Below are positions 42,117 through 58,091 of a stretch of 64,000 nt of DNA, one piece after another. Position 1 is the stretch's first letter; every line of letters starts with the position of its first letter. The notes under the pieces are model-generated. The model was not told the DNA's origin and made no database searches. It saw nothing but the letters and a program-made list of their open reading frames with translations. Both the position numbers and the translations under genes were made by a program. The DNA lies in the NCBI GenBank assembly GCA_027704905.1, contig CM051005.1:11146066-11210065 (forward strand), read 5' to 3'. Source of the DNA: Muraenolepis orangiensis. Taxonomy: Eukaryota > Chordata > Actinopteri > Gadiformes > Muraenolepididae.

Positions 42117-42170
42117 CCCTGAGGTTCCTCACCTCTAAGGAACCTCAGGGACGGATCCATCGGATGGATC
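42117..42170. other. Two adjacent perfect inverted repeats
   Basis: CCCTGAGGTTCCT / AGGAACCTCAGGG with an 8-base loop at 42117-42150, then GATCCATC-G-GATGGATC at 42154-42170. Function unknown. Confidence 0.8.
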
Positions 42171-42294
42171 ACACTTGAGTGGCTTTAGAACGGGCCTTGC
42201 TTAAAGGACGTGGTGGTGGAAGTGTGGTGAAGGGGAGCGCCTGACTCACCGCTCAAAACAAACAACACACACACATCCAGAGGGAAGACACACC

Positions 42295-42297
42295 TTG

Positions 42298-42337
<40 letters not shown>

Positions 42338-42360
42338 GCTTCACACACACATACAGGCTT

Positions 42361-42391
<31 letters not shown>

Positions 42392-42532
42392 CATATCCAG
42401 AGGGAAGACACACCTTGCCACACACACACACACACACACACACTGGCTTCACACACACACCACCACCACACCACACACCACACACCCACACACAGGCTTC
42501 ACACACATACACACACACACATACACACTGGC

Positions 42533-42592
<60 letters not shown>

Positions 42593-42624
42593 TTAAGTTA
42601 ACACGCACACAAACACACGCTGGG

Positions 42625-42671
<47 letters not shown>

Positions 42672-42673
42672 GC

Positions 42674-42706
<33 letters not shown>

Positions 42707-42792
42707 GGTTTACACACACACACACAAACACACACACTGGGTTTACACATGCCCACACACACATACACACACACACACACACATAAACACAC
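42295..42792. repeat. CA-repeat array with CTGGCTTCACACAC units
   Basis: (CA)n blocks punctuated by TGGCTTCACACA or TGGGTTTACACA. A longer unit with ATCCAGAGGGAAGACACACC occurs at about 42277 and 42394. Ends 27 bp from the exon B donor. Confidence 0.95.
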
Positions 42793-42819
42793 CTCCTCTT
42801 CCTTTCCCCCCCTCCTCAC

Positions 42820-43001
42820 CTTGTTGAGGACGATGACGGCCTCTTGGTTGACTCCGGTGATGTTGAAGGTGTCCCCCGTCTCCCCCTCCAGGATGGTATA
42901 CTCCAGCCGGGCGTTCTCCCCCACGTCCGTGTCTGAGGCCGAGATACGGCCCACCTCCGCCCCCGGGATGGCCAGCTCAGACACAGAGAAGGACCACATA
43001 C
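42820..43001 (-). CDS. cdh24-like: Cadherin exon B: EC3 first part
   Basis: 182 bp. Acceptor (CT)n...CTCTCAG|GTATG (phase 1), donor AACAAG|GTGAGG (phase 0). Reads MWSFSVSELAIPGAEVGRIS, ASDTDVGENARLEYTILEGE, and FNITGVNQEAVIVLNK. SDTDVGENA is the type II EC3 calcium motif; FNIT is a potential glycosylation site. The acceptor's pyrimidine tract is entirely the 135-bp dinucleotide repeat. Confidence 0.96.
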
Positions 43002-43375
<374 letters not shown>

Positions 43376-43380
43376 GAGAG

Positions 43381-43476
<96 letters not shown>
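43376..43476. repeat. (GA)n microsatellite
   Basis: About 95 bp of GA. Confidence 0.98.
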
Positions 43477-43478
<2 letters not shown>

Positions 43479-43719
43479 GCGGAGGATTAGCGATACACCA
43501 TCTATCCATCATTTAATTTTCCAGAGTCAATATGCTTCGTCGGCACGTATCAGTTTAATACCCTAAGTAACCTAAAGAGTTGTCAGATTGTCATTCGCCA
43601 CCACTGCTGCCACCACCGCAACCCCATTCAATATTTACAATTTCACGTAGCTCTCCTCCTAAAGAGCTCCATTAACTTTAATACAAGGAAAAGGGGACTA
43701 GGTCACATATATACAGGGT

Positions 43720-44190
43720 GAGAGGGAGGAGAGAGGAGAGAAGAAGAGGGGAGAGGAGAGAGGAGAAGGGAGAGAGGAGAGAGGAAAGGAAGGAGGAGAA
43801 GGGAGAGAGGAGAGAGGTGAAGAGAAGAAAGGGGAGGAGAGAAAGGAAAGAGGAGAGAGCAGAAAGGAGAGAGGAGAGAGAGGAGAAAAAAGAGGATAGA
43901 AGAGGAGATGAGAGAGGGTAGAGAGGTGAGGGGGGAAAGAATAGTGGAGAGGAGAGAGGAGAAAGAAGAGAGGAGAGAGGAGAGGAGAGGAGAGGAGAGG
44001 AGAGGAGAGGAGAGGAGAGGAGAGGAGAGGAGAGGAGAGGAGAGGAGAGGAGAGGAGAGGAGAGGAGAGGAGAGGAGAGGAGAGGAGAGGAGAGGAGAGA
44101 ATATATGAGAGAGGAGAGGAGAGGCGAGAGGGGAGAGGATAGGGAAGAGGAGAAAGGGGAGAGAAGAGAGAGGAGAGAGGAGAGTCTTTG
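43720..44190. repeat. Purine-rich tract with (GAGGA)n core
   Basis: About 470 bp nearly all purine on +. The core at about 43976-44098 is a clean GAGGA pentanucleotide array; the flanks are degenerate GAGAGGAGA-type. Opposite-strand frames (SSPLLSSPLL) are artefacts. Confidence 0.96.
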
Positions 44191-44697
44191 TCTAAATTCA
44201 GAGGGATATTATTCTGCACCATGCTCTCCAACTTGATGAAATGAGCTCACTGCTAGATGATAAAAAAGAAGGGTTAAAGAATCCACTTGATATTACAACT
44301 CCCCCTCTCCTCCTCCTCCTCGTCTATACGTTTTATATATTTCCATTACTTATTTGTTATCAACACAACGTCTCGTCTGTCCTTTCTTTAAACGTCCTTT
44401 TTAAACGCCCGACTTTTAAAAACGTACGCATCACCAGAGTTGTCCTCTTTTGCTTTAAAGCATCTTCCGACTTTCCACTGCCTTGGCAGTTTACGCTATC
44501 CAGGGCACACACACACACACACACACGCACACACACACGCACACACACACACACACACACACATGCACACACACACACACACATACACACACGCACACAC
44601 AAACACATTACACACACACATACACACACCTCGCCGGCGTGTCCCCTGACACACACACACGTCGGCCTAAGAGTTATGAGCACTCACACACCCATGT

Positions 44698-44750
<53 letters not shown>

Positions 44751-45076
44751 AGTTAGAGAAGGCTGTGTTGCAAACGGTTTAAAACATTTGACAATATAGG
44801 GTCGTATACCACCGCTATGTACGACACAGCAACCACAACCACCACACACACAACCACAGACAACCAGACCAAGAGAGAGAGATGATGACATCGCACTGAG
44901 GCCCATTAATGTGGTATAGAATATGTTTTGTGCTGTCACACACACACATGTGCCACGCGCACGCACACACATGCACACACACACACTGAACACTAGGGGG
45001 GCGGGCTACAAATCCTTGCTGGTCAGAATGTGTACAGCATGCCATGGGATACGTGGTGGTTGTGTGTGTTTGTGTG

Positions 45077-45160
<84 letters not shown>

Positions 45161-45165
45161 GGGGG

Positions 45166-45220
<55 letters not shown>

Positions 45221-45225
45221 AGTGA
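44191..45225. repeat. CA and GT microsatellites with short spacers
   Basis: (CA)n-rich at 44507-44635 and 44700-44748; (GT)n at 45080-45157 and 45169-45218. Spacers hold nothing recognised. Confidence 0.93.
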
Positions 45226-45408
45226 GGGAAGTAAGAAGAAGCGTGTTGTCACGGGAACGCTCCACGCTGTCAATAGGATCCTCATAGTTGATGCAGTCTG
45301 TCACTGTGTGGAACAACATCACTATATTATGGGTGCATTCAATAATACTACTACAAAAAATGTGAAATTTATAATATAAATTTATAAATTTATAAATTTA
45401 TATATAAA

Positions 45409-45443
<35 letters not shown>

Positions 45444-46544
45444 CAACGGAATCTGAATGGTTTGGTTTGGGCGGGCTGCTGGACGGACCGATCGCTGCCT
45501 GCAACCACGAACACTGAAACGCAAACAGAAGGCCTACGAATACTCATAAAGTACAGGAGAAAATACAGTAAAAGTAACCAAGAACCCCCAACAAAATCCA
45601 TCTGTTGGTCTGCTGGTGTGTTCTGAGCCGACCGGAGCCTCTCAGGGAACATCAGGGACCAGCACTCACTGATCCCCGGGGCCCCGACCACGCTCAGCCG
45701 CTCAGCAAGTGGCTTTACAGTTTTTATGCACTAAATAGTTCAAGAAAATTAAAGCGACCACCAAAAGAAAAGGAGGTCAGCCTCACACACTGTGGACTTT
45801 TCAATACGCCCTCGGAAACTTCCAGGCTCAAAACTACAACCATGGCAATTAAAATATACACCCATGACTTCTCCGTGGGTACACATTATATTTAGACCCA
45901 TTTTTACATTGTTACGCCTTCATCGTGTTTCATTTAATTTTTTTTTTTTAAATGTTCATCTCTCGCTGATTGTGCTTAAAACGGCTTAAAACGGATTCTG
46001 AAAGCATGGCTGAAAACATGTCTTATGTCACCGCCCAATATCTGCCTCTCTGACGCGGTCGGTTCACTCCAACTAGTTCATGGAAACACAACTCATTTTG
46101 CATTTACTTTTTTTGGTTTTGTGCGAACTTCCAAAAGTTCATTTACAATTAGTTTAGACAAACAGAGGGAAACCCAGCTATTGACACAAGCGAGCCATGG
46201 ACCCCATGTTCCTGTTCATGGTGAAGGAGTAGGTGTGGAGGTCAGGCTGACACAGAAGCAGGCGGGAAGTCAGGTTCTCACCCAGACCAGTCCTCAGAGC
46301 CTTTTTATTTGAGGGCCTGAGGCGTTTTTTTTGTTTTGTTGGGCTGTTTTTATCCGGGGCCCCCTAATGACCCCTACCGCCACCGTGCACCGCGGTCTCG
46401 CTAAGGCTAGCGAGCGAGCTAGCTAGCTGCTGCTGCCAGGGAAAGGGCCCTCGAGGGCCACAGATACAGAAATAGACCTCTGGACCGACAGGTTGGTCTT
46501 TAGCTACTCTTTACAGAGCTGAGAATGGACCTTGTGGGGACTGT

Positions 46545-46605
<61 letters not shown>

Positions 46606-46716
46606 TGCTCTTCAGAAGTGTTCCCGCCACTAAAATGTGTAGCGTAGGGGGATATATTGGCTGGTGGTAATGCACTCACCATAAACCACCGGCTAATAGA
46701 CGCCATAAAAGTAAAA

Positions 46717-46756
<40 letters not shown>

Positions 46757-46952
46757 CACTTGTGCTGCAGAATATGAAATGAAGCATCGCTTAACGCAGA
46801 GTGCACTTCACACTCACACTGACTTGCCCACGACTGCATGGGAAATCAGATGAGTAACACACACACCCACGCACACACACAGTGTCACACACACACACAC
46901 ACAGTAGAAAACAACACCTTTAAATAGGCACCTCCCGCTGCCATAGTCATGC

Positions 46953-46954
<2 letters not shown>
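45226..46954. other. Low-repeat intronic DNA with short TA and CA tracts
   Basis: (TA)n at about 45413-45438 and 46721-46753; (CA)n at 46551-46600 and near 46890. A GC-richer stretch at 46370-46470 contains GCTAGCGAGCGAGCTAGCTAGC-like self-complementary sequence. No gene. Confidence 0.65.
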
Positions 46955-47006
<52 letters not shown>

Positions 47007-47275
47007 TTGTGTGTGTGTGTATGTGTTTGTGTGTGTGTGTATGTGTGTGTGTTTTTGTGTATGTGTGTGTGACACTGTGTGTGTGTGTGTGTGTGTGTGT
47101 GTGAGTGTGTGTTTGTGTGTGTGATACTCTGTGTGTGTTTGTGTGTGTTATACTGTGTGCGTGAGTGTGTGTGTGTGTGTCTGTGTGTGTGTGTGTGTGT
47201 TATAATGTCTGTGTGTGTCTGTGTGTGTGTGCGTGTGTTATAATGTATATGTGTGATTGTGTGTTTGTGTGTGTT

Positions 47276-47315
<40 letters not shown>

Positions 47316-47328
47316 TGTGTGTGTTATA

Positions 47329-47366
<38 letters not shown>
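46955..47366. repeat. Interrupted (GT)n array
   Basis: About 410 bp of GT with recurring TTATAMTGT interruptions (47148, 47199, 47238, 47274, 47324), suggesting an about 40-bp secondary period. Confidence 0.95.
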
Positions 47367-47367
<1 letters not shown>

Positions 47368-47631
47368 CAAGAGAGAGGACTCCTCGGCGGACTACACTGA
47401 GGAGAGCTTGTCACATCCCAGCCCCGGGAGCCCTGGCGGGCGGAGGGCCGGGCAGAGAGCGCTGCCAGAGCCAGTGGAGCCAATTCATTATCTCCTCTCC
47501 CTCCTCTCCCCTCCGGAGCGGGGAGGCTCCAGTCATACACGCGTCCCACCTCCGGCAGCCCAGAGGGGGGGGGGGGGAGATTGTGCTGATGGGGGTGGAG
47601 GTGGTGGATGATGGGTGGTGGATGATGGCTG

Positions 47632-47634
<3 letters not shown>
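47367..47634. other. GC-rich unique patch
   Basis: GC-rich non-repetitive sequence with several CpGs (47385-47560), then poly-G at about 47567-47577 and GGTGGATGAT repeats. No coding motif. Confidence 0.5.

Positions 47635-47715
<81 letters not shown>
47635..47715. repeat. (GT)n microsatellite
   Basis: About 80 bp of GT. Confidence 0.98.
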
Positions 47716-47716
<1 letters not shown>

Positions 47717-47877
47717 GGTGGGTGTTCTTTCTCCGGGGAAGAGTTTTGGGTTTATCTCACACGGCCAGGTGAGTGGCGGGAGGCCTTTTGTTCAAACAGG
47801 TAACGGCATTACCCACACACACACACACACACACGCAAGTAACACACACACACACACACACAAACATCATACACATT

Positions 47878-49024
47878 ATGATCCAGCTGACGCGATGGTG
47901 TGAGAACAACAGCCTCGCACTCAATGTCAGCAAAACTAAGGAGCTCATCGTGGACTGGAGCCACCGGGGCACCCTCTCCACCATCAGCCTGGACGGGACA
48001 CGTGTGGCTTCTACCGTGGCACCGTAGAGAGCGTCCTGACGAGTTGCGTCACTGTGTGGTACGGCGACACCACTGCACGGGACAAGAAAGCCATCCAGAG
48101 GGTCGTGAGGACGGCAGAGAAGATCATCGGGTGTGCACTTCCATGCATTGAGGAGATCTTTAGGACCAGATGTCGGAAGAAGGCCATGTCCATCATAAAG
48201 GATCGCAACCACCTTTTCACGGCTGGGTGTAGGTGGGACCCAAAAGCAGATTGAACAGAAGCCAGGTAAAACAGGTGCTTTAATGTTTGGCGCACATGCC
48301 GATTAGCGCGATCAAAGGCAGAGGTACTGACAGGTTAAAATCCAAAAACGTGGTCAAGGCAAGCAGAGGTCGGTAACAGGTTGTTGAGGGTTAAGGCAAA
48401 CGTACAAAAACGCAACAAGGTCATTATCCAGGTCAAAACACAGCAGATCAATAAACAGAACACAAGATGTGATACTTTGCTATGCTTTCCGAGAATCAGA
48501 GTGGGATAATCCAGCATTGAGTAACACACAAGACATGGCTTTCGGAGTGGCATTCGGAGTCATGACATTGTGGATCCAGGAAGCCCTTGGAAAACCAGGA
48601 CTAGGAGCGGGAAGAGCTGGGATGGATCGTGACACACCCTGGGCACCATCTCTTCTCCCCCCTACCGTCTGGTCGCCGGTTGCGCAGGTTCAAGGATAGT
48701 TTTTATCCACAGGCAGTGACCTACTGAACTGCTAGGAGTGCTGCCACTTTCATAACATTGTCATTAATATTACACTTACATACTTTGCTGGACTTTCTGG
48801 ACTCCTCATAGTTACTGCACTGTATTCATGATGCTGCTGCACTTCTTGCACTTAATAAAATGTTTTAAAGATGTTTGTAAAACAAAAAATATATATAATA
48901 ATAAAATATATTATTTTTATTTCCATGGTATTCTTTGGAGATGTATACTGCGGGAGGGAATGGGGAGTAAGCATTCCAATGTACCTGCAATTGGCCAATA
49001 CAAATATGTTGTATCTTGTATCTT
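47878..49024 (+). mobile_element. L2-type LINE 3' part, split by a nested insertion
   Basis: Same subfamily as 30930-32700. Post-catalytic RT piece WCENNSLALNVSKTKELIVD (about 47893-47955), a deletion near 48005, then VWYGDTTARDKKAIQRVVRT (about 48054-48112) and CRKKAMSIIKDRNH to 48210. The LINE resumes at 48635 with CACCCTGGGCACC and continues through the 3' UTR to the tail TTGTATCTTGTATCTT at 49008-49024. The nested element is listed separately. Confidence 0.88.
48214..48634. mobile_element. 421-bp element nested in the L2 copy
   Basis: Comparison with the uninterrupted L2 copy at 32221-32240 shows exactly where the LINE is broken. The insert begins TTTTCACGGCTGGG and ends GATCGTGACA. It is flanked by CACC at 48210-48213 and 48635-48638 (4-bp target duplication). 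Ends are weakly inverted (TCACG/CGTGA). No coding capacity. The family resembles a common fish repeat whose class I cannot name. Confidence 0.8.
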
Positions 49025-49042
49025 AACACTCACTCAGACAGT

Positions 49043-49047
<5 letters not shown>

Positions 49048-49132
<85 letters not shown>
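49048..49132. repeat. (CA)n microsatellite
   Basis: About 85 bp of CA. Confidence 0.98.
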
Positions 49133-49133
<1 letters not shown>

Positions 49134-49364
49134 CCCCCAAACACACTAGCTAGCAGGGTGCATGCCAGGGTGGAGGATGGGTGGTGTGGGCAGCAGGGTG
49201 CCAGGGTGGAGGCTGGGGTGGAGGGGTTAATCAAAGCGTTTGTCTGGTCATCTGAGGACAGGGCAGGGCTGGCTGTTAGCAGCCCGCATGAGGCCCTCGG
49301 CAAATGGTCTATCCAGTTGGCCCAAAAGGTGAGTGTGTGTGACTTGCTGTGTGTGTGTGTATAT

Positions 49365-49740
<376 letters not shown>

Positions 49741-50160
49741 CTATAGACAATGACAGCGTTACTGTCTAAGGAAGCAGAAAGCGCTGAACTTTAGATGAAA
49801 TATTAATGCAAAGTGACAAGAGACGGGCATTAGCCACCTCCATTTGAGTCCAGTTATTCTGGGTTTATTCCGTTTATTTTGGTTCAATTTAATTTCCCCC
49901 TCCTCGGCGATTCCGCTTGCCAAATTCGCACAACCTAATTACCATCATTACAAATGATTGCGTATGACTTAATTGCCGAGGCTATCGCCGCGATCTTTAA
50001 TATTAGTCTTCGAAACTCTGCAAACCGAGCAGAGGATCGAGAGGAAGAATTAGATTCCGTCCCATCCTGCTGCTCGGGAAATCAAACCACCCCCGTTTTA
50101 CCCAGAATGCACTGTGCCGACGCCAAGCGTGGCCTCCATCCGAATTAAATCCTGAAGGGA
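49741..50160. other. Low-repeat patch rich in homeodomain-type motifs
   Basis: Contains TATTAATGCAAAGT, TTCAATTTAATTTC, CCTAATTACCATCATTAC and GACTTAATTGCC. No coding frame. Possible conserved non-coding element (inference). Confidence 0.4.
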
Positions 50161-50263
50161 AGGTGAGGAAGGTGAACCAAACCCCCATCTTTGGCTGATG
50201 TCCAATTTTAAAAAGACACACATCATCATCAACATCATCACACACACACACATACACACACAA

Positions 50264-50485
50264 ATCTAAATCTGCTTTATTGGTCATATACATGTACACA
50301 CACACACACAGTGAAATGTCTCTGCATTTAACCCATCCCATTAGTAGAAGTGGGCAGCTATTGTATTTATAGCGCTTGGGGAGCAGTGTATGGGTCTGGT
50401 GGTGCCTTGCTCAAGGGCACCTTGGCAATGTCCAGGTGTTTGGGGGGGGGGGGACTTGCCACTCCTGCTACTGCCGCCCCCCACA
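50264..50485. repeat. Fish dispersed repeat
   Basis: CTGCATTTAACCCATCCCAT, GTGGGCAGCTATTG, GGGGAGCAGTGTATGG and CTTGCTCAAGGGCACCTTGG occur in the order seen in a very common teleost repeat. Contains a (CA)n at 50294-50310 and poly-G at 50441-50453. Confidence 0.6.
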
Positions 50486-50554
50486 TGTCGTGTGTTTCTC
50501 AGACTAAAAGGACGTCCGCCTCAGCCTGTGTGACCGGCCCACGACTCTGGACCA

Positions 50555-50590
50555 GGAGGAGGAGGAGGAGGAGGAGGAGGAGGAGGAGGG
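50555..50590. repeat. (GGA)n
   Basis: Eleven or so GGA/GAG triplets. Confidence 0.95.
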
Positions 50591-52020
<1,430 letters not shown>

Positions 52021-52097
52021 TTTTTTCAAAGTTTTCAGCGGCGGTGACCGAGGTATTACGACCGGCGATGATGAAATAACGCTGAATGAAAGGATAA

Positions 52098-52522
52098 ATG
52101 CCCAGCGTTATTAAGGCTGAATGAAGGGAACATGCCAGCGTTATTAAGGCTGAATGAAGGGAACATGCCAGCGTTATTAAGGCTGAATGAAGGGAACATG
52201 CCAGCGTTATTAAGGCTGAATGAAGGGAACATGCCAGCGTTATTAAGGCTGAATGAAGGGAACATGCCAGCGTTATTAAGGCTGAATGAAGGGAACATGC
52301 CAGCGTTATTAAGGCTGAATGAAGGGAACATGCCAGCGTTATTAAGGCTGAATGAAGGGAACATGCCAGCGTTATTAAGGCTGAATGAAGGGAACATGCC
52401 AGCGTTATTAAGGCTGAATGAAGGGAACATGCCAGCGTTATTAAGGCTGAATGAAGGGAACATGCCAGCGTTATTAAGGCTGAATGAAGGGAACATGCCA
52501 GCGTTATTAAGGCTGAATGAAG
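52098..52522. repeat. 33-bp minisatellite, about 12.9 copies
   Basis: Unit CCAGCGTTATTAAGGCTGAA + TGAAGGGAACATG, essentially identical in every copy except the first and last. As 33 is a multiple of 3, both strands stay open: + gives MPALLRLNEGN, minus gives FSLNNAGMFPS. I see no start context, splice signal or homologue supporting translation. Confidence 0.97.
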
Positions 52523-52619
52523 TTTGGAATTAGTTATTTTGGAACTTCTGCCCTGCTTGGAAGAAAGAGGGAAGTGGAAGGGTTGGGGGCTGCTTATTCC
52601 TCATCACATGTGGACATGA

Positions 52620-52706
<87 letters not shown>

Positions 52707-52837
52707 AGACCCAGATGAATACTCACACAATGATGTGGGTACCTCATATAAATATGTATGTTTACTTCAGCACACCTGTCTGTCTGTTTGCATGCTTTGT
52801 TTGCCTGTGTGTGTGTGTCTGTGTGCGTGTGCGTGTG

Positions 52838-52880
<43 letters not shown>

Positions 52881-52900
52881 ATGTGTGTGTGTGTGTGAAA
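52620..52900. repeat. (GT)n microsatellites
   Basis: (GT)n at 52620-52704 and GT-rich repeats at about 52807-52897. Confidence 0.97.
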
Positions 52901-53019
52901 GACATGACACGACCATGACACGTCATCTGAGAAGAAAGAAAACGGTGGAAATACTTGCCTTCTCCCCGCCAACAGCAACATTTTATACTAGATTCAACAT
53001 TCAAAAATGATCCAATGGA

Positions 53020-53345
53020 ATGCCTACTCCCCATTGCCTCCTGCAATTTGACTTTCTAAAACACAATACACTAATAATACTATAATAATAATAATAATAA
53101 CACTAAAAATGAACATAAAAAAGGTACTGATGGATGTGTACATGTGTTATATTGTGCAAAAATCATTTAAAAGCATTTTAAAGTGCCAGTAGTGCAGCAG
53201 CATTATGAATACAGTGCAGTACAGTACAGAACAGTGCAGGGACGGTAGTGAGTCCAGAAAGTCCAGACAGTGTATGTATGACAAAGTATGAGTATGGTGT
53301 AATGTTAATGACAATGTTATGATAGTGGCAGCACTCCTAGCAGTT
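53020..53345 (-). mobile_element. L2 LINE 3' UTR fragment, minus strand
   Basis: Reverse complement of the 3' UTRs at 32340-32645 and 48725-48965. It runs from CTACTCCCCATTGCCTCCTGCA (about 53025) through the AGTGCAGCAGCATTATGAAT block to GGCAGCACTCCTAGCAG at 53326-53342. No coding part kept. Confidence 0.85.
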
Positions 53346-54480
53346 ATGTAGTTATGGAGTATGTATCTACGTCATACTGTATATTATGACAGGCAACTCT
53401 TTCCAACATTGTGTGAATTTGGTACTGTATGGTTTACCCCGTTTGTAAATGCATAAATACAGTGTCACTGTAACATACAGCAAGCGTTAACCGCCAAGAG
53501 AGAGAATCCTCCGACATACTATATAATATATGCGACTTTTGTAATAACACGATAACAACCTCGACAACACAACAAATCAAGTCGCCCGAAGGGGAATATG
53601 TATTTCTTCCCGTGAGATGTGGGGGGTAGGCGGCAAACAAGGTTGTCGTTTATGTCAATTAAGGACTCAATTTTATGTTTTCCCGCATTATTTTTCTCTC
53701 TCTCTCTCTCTCTCTCTACATTCAGAAGCTTTCCCTGGAGGAGTGGGGGGGGGGGGGGGGGGTGGGGGGGGGGGATTTCAGCCCCACTTGACCTGTCTTG
53801 ACCTAAACGACTACACGCTGAGAGGCCGCGGCGGGGGTAGCGGTAGCCTGGTATATAGCGTTAGCCTGGGTATATAGCGTTAGCCTGGGGTATATAGCGT
53901 TAGCCTGGGGTATATAGCGTTAGCCAGGGCTGTAGCGTATATGTTGTACGTATATGTTGGATGTGATTCGCTGCGAGCACCAGCGGGAAAGAAAACATTG
54001 TTCATGTGATTTGCGGGAAGGGGGGAAACGGCAGGCGGCAGGTGGCGAAGGGCTAGGATAATGTGAGAGCGATAATTTGATAACCCAAAGACCCTTGTTT
54101 ACGCAGTGACATCTCGCCACACACCCTCTTCCACACACCACGACTCCGATAATTAACAATCTAATCGAGTTGGATTGAACACACAAGCTCCCTCCTGCTC
54201 TCCCCCCCCCCAACCGCACTCCCCCCTTCCTGCCTCACCTAAATTGTCTGCTAAATTGGGTTAGAGACTGGCCTTTAGCGGGGCTAACCCGCGTGGCTGG
54301 AGCTCCAGCGTCTCCATCGTTTACATCAAGGAAAACCCACCGGGACTCGACGCTAACTTGACACTAAAGTGATTTGGAGGAAAAAGAAAAATCGATAGGG
54401 ATAATTATCCGACGGGATTGCTAAAAAAATGATGTAAAAACAATGTGGGCCACTAAACACTAGCCAAACAAACAGAATGT
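53346..54480. other. Low-repeat DNA with poly-G and a 20-bp tandem
   Basis: CT repeat at 53697-53717, a G-run of about 35 bases with one T at 53743-53773, and a tandem GTATATAGCGTTAGCCTGGG (four to five copies) at 53845-53929. Otherwise unique. Confidence 0.8.
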
Positions 54481-54659
54481 GTACATACACACACACACAC
54501 ACCAGTCGTTCACACACACATCAGCATACCATGCACCTATCCATACACAAACACAAACTGTACACACACACACACACACACTCCATCCAAAATAACCTGT
54601 ATCAGGGTGTGGGTGGAAAGACAATTTGGAGTGTCTGCTTATATGTGTGTGTGTGTGTG

Positions 54660-54694
<35 letters not shown>

Positions 54695-54870
54695 GTGTGT
54701 GTGTGTGTGTGTGCGTGTGTGTGTGTGTGTGTGTGTATGCGTCCCTGTTCCACGTAGAAGCTGCTTTCGATGGTGTTCATGCATGAGGTGTAGAAGAGTG
54801 ACAGTAGAGCATGTGCACACACATCAGCATGTCTCACGCACGCACCACCACGCACACACACACACACACA

Positions 54871-54916
<46 letters not shown>

Positions 54917-54920
54917 CACG

Positions 54921-54974
<54 letters not shown>

Positions 54975-54975
54975 A
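54481..54975. repeat. CA/GT microsatellite cluster
   Basis: (CA) at 54485-54502 and 54563-54580, (GT)/(GTCT)n at 54643-54737, and (CA)-rich at 54850-54972. Confidence 0.96.
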
Positions 54976-57104
<2,129 letters not shown>

Positions 57105-57215
57105 TTTTGGGTGGCCGTCTCTCAGGAGGTAGAGAGTGGGGTCTTCTGCCAACCCGGAGGGTTGCTGGTTCGATTACCACCCTCACCCCTCCGGCTCCTC
57201 CTTGTCCCCCTAGCC
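57105..57215 (+). mobile_element. tRNA-derived SINE head fragment
   Basis: GGGTGGCCGTCTCTCAGGAG + GTAGAG gives a tRNA-like A box, and GGTTGCTGGTTCGATTACC at about 57161-57179 a B box, spaced as in tRNA-derived SINEs. The body is short and no clear tail was found. Not a functional tRNA: the acceptor stem does not pair. Confidence 0.6.
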
Positions 57216-57370
57216 GAGCGTCCATTTACCACTGACCAATGTGTAGCTTTTGGCACGTATCAACGCTCGGTACATTTTATATGTTGTAGCGTTGGAACAC
57301 GTGACCACGCCAGGTTGATCTTATTCTGTAGCGTGGGAGCGCGGTTGGAACCTTTTTTACGTACGACGGC

Positions 57371-57403
<33 letters not shown>

Positions 57404-58091
57404 GTTAGGTGTGTGCGTGTCAGTGCAGAACAACAAGACGTAACCATTTAGACGCGTGAGTCTGCTATATATAAATAAATTAATAATATATATATATATA
57501 TATATAAATATATAGTCTGTACGGGGACGTGGACACCACTTTTTCGGGAGCAAACCAGCAGACAACCAAGAGCGGTAATTCATAACGTAACCTCACCCCA
57601 AAGGAGACATGAGGAAGACTTTATACACTAAATGGGCTAAACCAAATGACACACGAGGGGGGAGGAACACAAACAACAATCCATCAGACACAACACCACC
57701 AAAATACAAGTCTTTCCATTTCCCCCCCCCCCCACCTCCAATGGGCCAAATCTAACGACTTGTGATGACATCATGCTGCGATGCTGCTTGTGTGTGTGTG
57801 TGTGTGTGTGTGTGTAGGTGTGTGTGTGTGTGTGTAGGTGTGTGTGTGTGTGTGTGCACGTGTGTGCACGTGTGTGAGCATTTGTGTATAAATGTGCGTA
57901 TACTGGAGACAGTTTCTATTTCAGATCTGTCAGTTCCCCTCCTCTTGTCTATTACACACCTGTCAAAACATCCTTTCTGTCCACTCCTCACATTCCTATA
58001 GGAACTAACAACCTATCACAGTGTGGGGGTGTGGTCATGAAAGTGGGCGTGGTCACACACACACATCAAATGGTTCTATAAGGCCACTCAC
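57216..58091. other. Intronic DNA up to exon A donor
   Basis: (GT)n at 57380-57402, (TA)n at 57485-57505, poly-C at 57722-57732 and GT-rich at 57789-57870. No gene. Confidence 0.75.

Noticed and set aside
43698..44231. 177-codon Ser/Pro/Leu repeat frame
   Set aside because: Translation of the GAGGA purine tract.
47274..47549. GC-rich minus-strand frame
   Set aside because: No conserved motif, ends in a CA-repeat peptide; GC-rich non-coding patch is the simpler reading.
52056..52533. Both-strand 133-146 codon repeat proteins
   Set aside because: Follow automatically from a stop-free 33-bp minisatellite; no supporting gene structure.
57105..57215. A functional tRNA gene
   Set aside because: A- and B-box-like sequences are present but the acceptor and anticodon stems do not pair; better explained as a SINE head.
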